Source of the DNA: an uncultured Sphingobacteriaceae bacterium
Lineage (GTDB): Bacteria > Bacteroidota > Bacteroidia > Sphingobacteriales > Sphingobacteriaceae
Length of the DNA stretch: 59,435 nt
Direction of reading: 5' to 3'
Assembly (NCBI GenBank): GCA_946480915.1
Contig: CAMLLO010000026.1
Coordinates: 1 to 59,435, forward strand
The notes under the pieces were generated by a model that made no database searches, was not told the DNA's origin, and was given only the letters and a program-made list of their open reading frames with translations. Shown one piece after another: positions 36,498 to 43,537 of the stretch (position 1 is its first letter; each line of letters opens with the position of its first letter). The translations under genes were made by a program, and so were the position numbers.

Positions 36498-36569
36498 TTA
36501 CCATTGCGGCTTCAGAATCAAGTTCGAGTTCAACTTAATTTCTCCGCTAGGTATAGGGAACAGATAATT
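36498..36569 (-). pseudogene. Remnant: C-terminal end of a SusD-family gene
   Basis: Minus-strand codons read YLFPIPSGEIKLNSNL and end PQW then a stop. This is the usual SusD C-terminus (compare YLYPIPTNQIQLNNKL in the intact SusD of this window). A stop codon lies directly upstream in frame, so only about 23 codons remain. It points to a deleted SusC/SusD pair between the regulator and the giant gene. Confidence 0.75.
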
Positions 36570-36729
36570 TTAAGTAAACCTGATAATCAGCAGGTTTATT
36601 AACTATTACTCTTCTTTGCGTATTTGAGCCGTATCTTAAAGGGCACTGAACAAGCTCATATGCAGGTTTAAAGTCAGGAAGAAGAGTAAAGCTACCGTCA
36701 AGGCATTTTGCTCCTCCTTTAATCGATAA
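36570..36729 (-). pseudogene. Unidentified coding remnant abutting the regulator gene
   Basis: Directly after the stop of the hybrid regulator, and in its frame, about 53 codons are open and protein-like (from GGAKCLDGSFTLLPDFKPAY, then a segment with CPLRYGSN). They run into the SusD remnant in another frame. No start codon with a ribosome site is seen. I do not recognise the family. It is probably the 3' end of a lost gene joined to the SusD remnant by deletion. Confidence 0.4.
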
Positions 36730-39700
36730 TCAACTTCCCGGTGCTTTCCAGAACGTACGCCGATATTTTTTAATGTAATCTGATGGATTTATTCCGAAAA
36801 CCTTATTAAACTGTTGCCGGAAATAACGGATATCATTAATACCAACTTCGTATGCAACTTCCTTAATTTGAATATCTGTTTGAATCATCAGTTCTGCTGC
36901 TTTTTTAAGGCGGATATAACGGATAAACTCACTAATAGTGAGGCCTGAAATCGATTTAACCCTTCTCAATATATTCGACCGGCTCATCCCCATTTCCTCA
37001 TTAAATACTCCGACGTTGAAATCATGATCCTTAAGATGCCGTTCGACGATTTCAATTCCTTTCTTCAGGAACGCACTATATTCTTCAGAAACTTTTTCGT
37101 TATTGCTTTGAAGGGTAACTTCGTTAAAGAAATATTTTTTCAATGAATCCCGCCCCTTCAATATATTTTTAATCCGAGCTAAAAGTAATTGCCTTTCGAA
37201 GGGCTTTGTTATATAATCGTCGGCACCACATTCAATTCCTTTGAGCTTAACCTCCGGCGATGACGTTCCCGTAAGAAGGATTACAGGAATGTGGCTAAAC
37301 TCTATTGAATCTTTAATCCCTGAACAAAATTCGACACCGCTTATCCCCGGCATAATGATATCGGAGACGATAATATCTAATTCTTCCTTTTTCACAATTT
37401 CCAATGCATCTTCAGCATTCTCAGCTTTAAAAACATTGTAGCTGTCCACGAGAATTCGTTCAAGAAAACTTCTTATTTCACTATCATCATCTACTACAAG
37501 AACATTTGGCTTACGTTCAACAACGTCGCTGAAAACCTGACTCATCCTTCTTGAGATAGTTTCTCCATCTTTAGCCCCAGCCTCTGGAATATCCAAATAC
37601 AGCTCGCTTAACAGATGAGAATCGAGAGCTTCGTTTTTGTTCTGAACTTCAGAAGGAATGTTCTCTATATTTTTCGGAAAATTATAGGTAAACACTGTTC
37701 CATTCTTTTCATCACTTGTGTAGGTTAAACTTCCATTTTGCATTTCCGCAATTTTTTTGGAGACAAATAAACCGACACCAAAACCGCTTTTCCTTGATAA
37801 TCCTCTATTTTGGTTGAGCCTGAAAAACTTATTAAACAGTTGATTTCCGATATGAGACGGAATAACGGGACCGGTATTTTTTACCAGTACAGCACTGGTA
37901 TCACCATCATCAATTAAAACAAGAGAAACTGAGCCTTTTTCGTCACAATATTTAATAGCATTGGACAAAAGATTAAACAGAACAATTTCAATTTTCTCTC
38001 TATCAGCAAAAACATGCAGATTTTCTGTCTGGTCATTAAAATGGTAGTTAATATCTTTCGTTTTAATCTGGTTAATAAAGCATAAAAACACGTCATTGCA
38101 TAACTCACTTAAATTTAATAGTTCAGGCTTTAGCTCCGATACCTCGCTCTCAGTACTCTTGAACAACAATAACTGATCTACCAAACTCAACAACCGCCTG
38201 GTATTTCTATAAACTGCACCTATATCTACAGAATGAACATTGGCGCCATCGCTATTAAGCAAGTCTTTTATTGGATTAACAATCAGAGTTAAGGGCGTTC
38301 TCAGTTCATGAGCAACGTTGGTAAAGAATGATATTCTTTTTTCATTTAACTCAGCTTCCTGAGCCGCCTTAAGAGAGGTAAGCTTAACTTTATATTTCAA
38401 AAAGTCTTTTTGCCTTTGATACTGAATATATGCGTATATCCCCCCTCCGGCAAGCGCAATATAGAGACAGTACATCCACCAGGATCGATACCATGGAGGA
38501 AGAATAGTAATCGTTAACGTACGGATTTGCGGATTCCAAACTCCTGATGCATTGGTTGATTTAATTTCAAGTGTATAATTACCCTCGGTTAGACTGGTGT
38601 AACTGATAGACCGGATCCCATTTTTTGTATAATTCCAAACCCGGTCCTTTCCTCTTAAAATATATGCATACTGTATTTTTTCCGGAAAGGTATACTCCAG
38701 GGCGGCAAAGTCCAGAGAGAACATTGATTTTTCAAAAGGCAAAGAAATATGTTTAATATCGTACACATCGGTAGCTTTTTCGATGTACTTACTCTCTGTT
38801 GTTATGGGTGCATTTAAAACATTCACACCAGTGATAATTAGAGGTGGAAAATCTTTATCAGCTTTAATGGTGGACGGGCTGAACATATTAAAGCCTTTTA
38901 TGCCTCCAAATAACAATTCGCCAGTACTCAATTTAGCTGAAGCATTATAGTAGAACTGATTGGATTGAAGGCCGTCAGCGGCATAAAAGTTCTCGAATCG
39001 AACCTGCTTGGGATTAAACCTGGATAAGCCCTTGTTCGTTGCCAGCCAGATGTATCCCTGGTTATCTTCTTCTATATTTACTATGCCATCGTTGGGCAGG
39101 CCATTTTCCTCTGTGTAAAGAAGAAATTTGTTATTCCAGGGCGTAAATCGCCATAGGCCGCTTCCATAAGCGCCAATCCATACATTGCCAACTTTGTCAA
39201 CTTTAATAGCTCTTACACTGCTGCCCAGATGATATTGAATAACAAATCCTGATTTCTTATTTAATTTTAAAATGCTGTTTGCCGTTCCCAGCCACAAGTT
39301 ACCAGAATGGTCCTCCGCGATAGAAAATACATCTTTATAAACCGGAAAGGGAACACCTTTAAACTGATTACTTTTAGTGTCATATTTATATAATCCCTTT
39401 TTTGCAGTATGCACAACCGAGCCTCTGAGGCAACTTACCCAGATATTCTTTTCCCTATCTATAAATAAACGAAAAGCATATATGCTTTCCCTTTTCTTTT
39501 GCTGAAAAGGAATATCTTCAAACGATTGACTTGCTTTGTTGAATCTGCTTACTCCTGCACCGTAAGACCCAATCCATATATTTCCTTTACCGTCTTTTAC
39601 AATTGATGGAATTTGATTTGCACCCAGGTGGTTCTTATCAACTTTGAACAGGTGCGTTCTAAACTTATTGGTTTTTCTATTCCACACACTAATTCCCTTG

Positions 39701-40830
39701 CCATCCGTCCCGATCCAGATATCACTGCCATCTTCGCAGAATGAAAAAACGGTGTTATGAGCTAGGCTATTAGTATTGAAAGGTTCATTTTTGAATGTTT
39801 TAAAGATATCCTTTTTAGGATCAATAATATTGACACCTCCTCTTATTGTACCTATCCACTTTCGCGATTGGCTGTCAATATAAATAGGATTAATAGCATT
39901 GCTCAGTAAGGAATTTTCAGATTGCACAAAAGTCTTTAGTACAGCTTTCGCAACGATGTCAATTGAAAATAGTCCATTTCCATCTGTAGATACCCATAAT
40001 ACACGCTGATTCTCGAAACAAACGTCCATTATACGGTTTAGTCCCAATTTTTCGCCAGGAATATCAAAAGCCACTATTTTATCAGCACCTCTGCGTAATA
40101 TTAATAGTCGCCCTGCATCGGTTCCTATCCACAAATCCCCGTTTGTGTTGAACGTCATGCTTTTGCCGTTTTTTACCGTTGCATTTACAATATCAACCCT
40201 GTTCAGTTTTGGGTTATAAGCACATAAGCCAAAGCCTCGGCATAAAAGCCAAACATGACCATCCTTATCAAATCCAAGCGATTCAACGCTATAATCTGTC
40301 GTTGGTATAGCCTTATCGTACAAAGGAATTTGAAGCAGTACAGTTGAAGACTGCTTCAAAACCAATAAACCTGAACCATCTGAGCCCACAAATACCTCAT
40401 TGTCCTTCCTTGCTTTTACACACTGCACCTCAAAATTAAAAGGCAAAACAGAGCTATCTGCGGGATTTGCGGATTTGAAGTTGACATTGAAAAATTTCAG
40501 GCTTTTGTAATCCAGAACACTAAGCCCCTTCGATGTTCCGACATATAATTTGCCATCGGAAGTTCCGGTTATGCCATATACTATGTTATCCTTCAAACTA
40601 TACGGATCACGAACTCTCTTCCTATAATTCGTAAAATTATATCCGTCAAAGCGATTTAAGCCGTCTAGTGTGCCAAACCACATAAAGCCGTATTTGTCTT
40701 TGTAAATACTGGTTACCGAGTTGTTAGACAAGCCCTGTTCTAACCCTAAATAATAAAGCCTTTGGGCGAATGACGGGCTTATAAACGCAATGAAGAGAAA
40801 TGTAAAATAAACAAGAAACCGAAACGACAT
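36730..40830 (-). CDS. Hybrid two-component system sensor/regulator (HTCS)
   Basis: A 1,366-residue protein, full length for HTCS. The signal peptide ends near ISPSFAQ. Two seven-bladed Reg_prop propellers fill the periplasmic part (e.g. GFMWFGTLDGLNRFDGYNF), followed by a Y_Y_Y domain (SLTEGNYTLEIKSTNASGVW). A membrane helix lies near 784-802. The histidine kinase H-box is FFTNVAHELRTPLTLIVNP (near 841), and the ATPase part includes the N-box FNLLSNAIKYC. A receiver domain follows (DIIVSDIIMPGISGVEF, near 1150), then a C-terminal AraC-type HTH (IKEVAYEVGINDIRYFRQQF). HTCS proteins sense a specific oligosaccharide in the periplasm and activate the nearby PUL. The likely targets are the giant gene and the SusC unit directly downstream. 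Confidence 0.95.
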   Translation of the reverse strand: MSFRFLVYFTFLFIAFISPSFAQRLYYLGLEQGLSNNSVTSIYKDKYGFMWFGTLDGLNRFDGYNFTNYRKRVRDPYSLKDNIVYGITGTSDGKLYVGTSKGLSVLDYKSLKFFNVNFKSANPADSSVLPFNFEVQCVKARKDNEVFVGSDGSGLLVLKQSSTVLLQIPLYDKAIPTTDYSVESLGFDKDGHVWLLCRGFGLCAYNPKLNRVDIVNATVKNGKSMTFNTNGDLWIGTDAGRLLILRRGADKIVAFDIPGEKLGLNRIMDVCFENQRVLWVSTDGNGLFSIDIVAKAVLKTFVQSENSLLSNAINPIYIDSQSRKWIGTIRGGVNIIDPKKDIFKTFKNEPFNTNSLAHNTVFSFCEDGSDIWIGTDGKGISVWNRKTNKFRTHLFKVDKNHLGANQIPSIVKDGKGNIWIGSYGAGVSRFNKASQSFEDIPFQQKKRESIYAFRLFIDREKNIWVSCLRGSVVHTAKKGLYKYDTKSNQFKGVPFPVYKDVFSIAEDHSGNLWLGTANSILKLNKKSGFVIQYHLGSSVRAIKVDKVGNVWIGAYGSGLWRFTPWNNKFLLYTEENGLPNDGIVNIEEDNQGYIWLATNKGLSRFNPKQVRFENFYAADGLQSNQFYYNASAKLSTGELLFGGIKGFNMFSPSTIKADKDFPPLIITGVNVLNAPITTESKYIEKATDVYDIKHISLPFEKSMFSLDFAALEYTFPEKIQYAYILRGKDRVWNYTKNGIRSISYTSLTEGNYTLEIKSTNASGVWNPQIRTLTITILPPWYRSWWMYCLYIALAGGGIYAYIQYQRQKDFLKYKVKLTSLKAAQEAELNEKRISFFTNVAHELRTPLTLIVNPIKDLLNSDGANVHSVDIGAVYRNTRRLLSLVDQLLLFKSTESEVSELKPELLNLSELCNDVFLCFINQIKTKDINYHFNDQTENLHVFADREKIEIVLFNLLSNAIKYCDEKGSVSLVLIDDGDTSAVLVKNTGPVIPSHIGNQLFNKFFRLNQNRGLSRKSGFGVGLFVSKKIAEMQNGSLTYTSDEKNGTVFTYNFPKNIENIPSEVQNKNEALDSHLLSELYLDIPEAGAKDGETISRRMSQVFSDVVERKPNVLVVDDDSEIRSFLERILVDSYNVFKAENAEDALEIVKKEELDIIVSDIIMPGISGVEFCSGIKDSIEFSHIPVILLTGTSSPEVKLKGIECGADDYITKPFERQLLLARIKNILKGRDSLKKYFFNEVTLQSNNEKVSEEYSAFLKKGIEIVERHLKDHDFNVGVFNEEMGMSRSNILRRVKSISGLTISEFIRYIRLKKAAELMIQTDIQIKEVAYEVGINDIRYFRQQFNKVFGINPSDYIKKYRRTFWKAPGS

Positions 40831-41007
40831 TATAATTCCCTCTAATACGCAAAAAAAGATTGAAAACTGCTAAATCGACAATAATCCCTTTTAATATAAA
40901 ACATCCAGCACAATCATACTAAGAAATTGGATAACTCATTACAGAACATATAACAAGTTAGAAAAAAAGGCCTAAATAAGCAATGTATTTTCACCTGATC
41001 GTTCAAT

Positions 41008-41042
41008 GAAAAAGCAAAAGAGGCCCATTGATGGTGCCTCTT
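41008..41042 (-). terminator. Probable terminator downstream of the ECF sigma gene
   Basis: AAGAGGC pairs with GCCTCTT, with inner CCA/TGG pairing, followed on the minus strand by TTGCTTTTTC. It lies about 135 bases after the sigma gene stop and about 180 bases before the regulator start, so the two genes are separate units. Confidence 0.62.
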
Positions 41043-41176
41043 GTTATTTTGCCGGTACTAGCGTACACTTATAACCAATTTATAGGGGGGATTCTTTATA
41101 CTTATTTGATATTTTATCTAAAAACTATTTATTTCGACTCAAAAACGCCATGTGTTGAGGGATATCTTGCAACAAA

Positions 41177-41749
41177 TTAAGCAACACGTAGCTGATCTTC
41201 AGAGCCATACAGCTCCCTCAATGTTTGAACCGCCCTGTACATATGATTTACAACAGACTGATATTTGATTCCGGTCACTAACCCTATCTCGGTACAATCC
41301 AGACTTTCAAAAAAACGTAGCCGCATTATTTCCCTTTGCCGTGCTGGCAGTTTACTCAAGGCGCACTCAATAACCCTTCTTTGTTTAAGGATCGCCTCCT
41401 TTTGAGTAATTTCATCTTCAATCGAAACTTGAAACTCCAAAAATTCAATGCTTGCCTTTTTTGCTTCAACGGCATCTCTATATTTGATATAATCAAAACA
41501 AACTGATCGCATAACCGCAAAGAAATATCCTCGAACATTGTTTATTGGGCCGGTTGATTCTTTTCTTAACCACAATTTGATAAACAGATCCTGCAGAAGG
41601 TCGTTGACAAGCTCTCCTTCGTTTAATATTCTCATTCCATATATATAAAGCGAACGATAAAGCTTTTGATGGATTAAGGCATACGAGCGCTGATTTCCCA
41701 TACAAACCTCACTCCACAGTTCGGATAACTCCTCTGAATCTTTTATCAT
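41177..41749 (-). CDS. ECF-type RNA polymerase sigma factor
   Basis: A 190-residue protein. The region 2 helix reads ELVNDLLQDLFIKLWLRKES, then YFFAVMRSVCFDYIKYRD. Region 4 is LSKLPARQREIMRLRFFESL-DCTEIGLVTG, the sigma-70 family HTH that reads the -35 element. This is the usual form of Bacteroidota ECF factors, which often stand next to a FecR-like anti-sigma gene and an STN-bearing SusC. Neither is present here, and the SusC in this window lacks STN. It may control the neighbouring glycosidase genes or unlinked targets. Its signal is unknown. Confidence 0.88.
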   Translation of the reverse strand: MIKDSEELSELWSEVCMGNQRSYALIHQKLYRSLYIYGMRILNEGELVNDLLQDLFIKLWLRKESTGPINNVRGYFFAVMRSVCFDYIKYRDAVEAKKASIEFLEFQVSIEDEITQKEAILKQRRVIECALSKLPARQREIMRLRFFESLDCTEIGLVTGIKYQSVVNHMYRAVQTLRELYGSEDQLRVA

Positions 41750-41956
41750 ATTGAATTCTGAATTGGTGGTTTTATAAAATTTTGGTCTCTAACTTTCCGT
41801 TCATATTGGTTTACTCTTTCAACATGAATATCCGCCCGAACGCTTTTTCATCATTTGAATGCTGACTTATACTGCTGTCATTAATCAGCTTTTGAGTGAT
41901 GCTAAACTAGAGCAAATAGGGGTATTTCAATAGACGCAAAATATCCAATCGAGGGG

Positions 41957-42109
41957 GAGATAATACCAGAAAGTGAACCTTCTGTAAACAATAATATAAT
42001 GGGATGGGCGCTGAAAGAAAATTAAACTGGTGTTGGCCCGCAATACCAATGCTCAGGCTTCATGGGCGCAACAAAAAAAGGAGATGTTGTTATTGGCACT
42101 AATACTTAA
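41957..42109 (+). pseudogene. Possible coding remnant with an internal stop
   Basis: One plus-strand frame reads protein-like on both sides of a single TAA at 42023-42025: NIMGWALKEN before it, then TGVGPQYQCSGFMGATKKGD and a terminal TAA at 42107. The texture resembles the end of a globular protein. I cannot name the family. It may also be chance. Confidence 0.25.
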
Positions 42110-42115
42110 TTAGTT

Positions 42116-42274
42116 TCAATATTCTTTCTTAGTATTTTCCGCCTCAAGTCGATTAATTTCCTCTTCAATAGCTTTCCAATTTGCCAAAATTTGCTCTTCA
42201 GTGACTTTGATTTTTCGCAAAGCTAAAATGGGGGTATTTATTTCTTCCTGCGCCTTTGGTTTTTTATCTTTCAT
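42116..42274 (-). CDS. Very small charged protein, 52 aa, unknown function
   Basis: I place the start at ATG 42274 because a near-perfect Bacteroidota promoter lies directly upstream (42295-42327), which would leave a leader of only about 13 bases. The product is highly charged and helical. It begins MKDKKPKAQEEINTP and continues with VTEEQILANWKAIEEEINRL, which could form a short coiled coil. No signal peptide, cysteine pair or known motif is visible. It sits between the sigma gene and the glycosidase operon terminator hairpin, on the same strand. I do not recognise a family. Confidence 0.55.
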   Translation of the reverse strand: MKDKKPKAQEEINTPILALRKIKVTEEQILANWKAIEEEINRLEAENTKKEY

Positions 42275-42294
42275 ATGTATCAGACTGATAGATT

Positions 42295-42327
42295 CAAATT
42301 TACAAACTCTTCCCCATTGCACCCAAA
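42295..42327 (-). promoter_or_regulatory. Bacteroidota-type promoter of the 52-aa gene
   Basis: Minus strand: TTTG at 42324-42327 (-33 box) and TAAATTTG at 42295-42302 (-7 box), separated by 21 bases, fitting the TTTG ... TAnnTTTG consensus. Confidence 0.65.
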
Positions 42328-42392
42328 GTATCCCAGAGTAAAAATAAAGCACAGAACTCAGCTATAAAAGAGATCGCAGATGCTCGTTATTA

Positions 42393-42427
42393 CAATTCGA
42401 CCTGGCGCTGGCGGCCAAGTCGAATTG
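42393..42427 (-). terminator. Strong hairpin at the end of the glycosidase operon
   Basis: CAATTCGAC and GTCGAATTG pair perfectly, and an inner TGGC/GCCA extends the stem after one mismatch. It lies 12 bases after the stop of the last GH43 gene. No U-tract follows, so termination may need a factor, or the stem protects the 3' end. Confidence 0.6.
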
Positions 42428-42438
42428 CTTTAAATATA

Positions 42439-43494
42439 TTAAAACCATGCATTAAAATTCCATTTCTTCGCCAAAGCATCTGCTTCCTTTTTTGTGAGGT
42501 GAACAACTGCACCGTGTTTGGGCGAGGAAAAGTTGGTAGATTTCATCACGCCTTCGTTGAAATGGCCGATATCTTTAAAGTTTACAAAATCGCTGGTTTC
42601 GCTGAAGCCAAAATTGTGAGGGCTTATGCCATAGATATCATAAATCAGGACCCATTTCTTTTCACCAATCCGTTTAAATACCGTGGGAGCTTCGCAAGCT
42701 TTAGGTTCCGGGTCATAATATTTTGGATCGTAAACATACCCGCTGGTTAAGGATTTGGATACCACTTGCTTAATGCCCGGAGTGCCGTCATGAGGCACAT
42801 AGAACAGATGATATTTCTTCCCTACCCTGGTAATATCCGCATCGATATAGGATATGTCTTTCGGATATTGAAACAATAATTTCGGAGCTGTTTCCAGCTT
42901 GGTAAAATGATTGTCTGTATAAGAATAATAGATTTTGTTCTTACCATTCTTAAAACGCATGGTAAAATAAATCATCATCTTTTTCTTGTCCTTATCGTAA
43001 ATGGTTTCAGGAGCCCAGGCACAACCAATGCTGTCTAAGCCGGGAAAAGCCTGATCTACTCTTACTATGCTATGGCTCCAATTCATCAAATCCCAGGATT
43101 TCATCAGCACCATGGAGCGGTTATTTCCCCAACCATAACTTTTATCTCTCTCCCATTGGGTATTACGAAAGCCTGCTTTTTCAGCAAAGAGGTGAAGATC
43201 AGTCATAGCGAGATAGAATGCGCCATCAGGGCCACGCATAATATACGGGTCGCGAATTCCTTTTTGAAGGGCAATGGTATCTCCCGACATGATCGGTCTT
43301 CCATTATTTATATCTGTAAAAGAATAGCCATCTTTACTTAGCGCCATATAAAGCCCATGTGTTTCATCCTTAAAATAAACCATCAGGTAAGCACTCATAT
43401 CTTTTTCTTTTACTTTTTTCTGGGCCAATGCCTGCTGAGAAATAAGTGCTGTAAAAACTAAAAGCTTAATAGCTATTTTCATCGTTATCTTCAT
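42439..43494 (-). CDS. Glycoside hydrolase family 43 (arabinosidase-like), single domain
   Basis: A 351-residue secreted protein with a signal peptide ending near ISQQALAQ. The rest is a five-bladed propeller. The expected acidic residues are in GIRDPYIMRGPDGAFY (base Asp), KDISYIDADITRVGKKYHLF (pKa-modulating Asp) and PKACEAPTVFKRIG (acid Glu), so it should be active. Known GH43 activities include alpha-L-arabinofuranosidase, arabinanase and beta-xylosidase. The subfamily cannot be fixed by eye. It is the last of six glycosidase genes in one orientation, 43 bases after the GH51 gene, and is followed by a strong hairpin. Confidence 0.85.
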   Translation of the reverse strand: MKITMKIAIKLLVFTALISQQALAQKKVKEKDMSAYLMVYFKDETHGLYMALSKDGYSFTDINNGRPIMSGDTIALQKGIRDPYIMRGPDGAFYLAMTDLHLFAEKAGFRNTQWERDKSYGWGNNRSMVLMKSWDLMNWSHSIVRVDQAFPGLDSIGCAWAPETIYDKDKKKMMIYFTMRFKNGKNKIYYSYTDNHFTKLETAPKLLFQYPKDISYIDADITRVGKKYHLFYVPHDGTPGIKQVVSKSLTSGYVYDPKYYDPEPKACEAPTVFKRIGEKKWVLIYDIYGISPHNFGFSETSDFVNFKDIGHFNEGVMKSTNFSSPKHGAVVHLTKKEADALAKKWNFNAWF

Positions 43495-43537
43495 TGTTAA
43501 TTAAAACTGTTTTATTTAAATCTATTCGCTGGAAATC

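Noticed and set aside
41957..42109. Identification of the plus-strand remnant as a beta-lactamase-like C-terminus
   Set aside because: The texture is similar but key motif residues cannot be shown, so no family is assigned.
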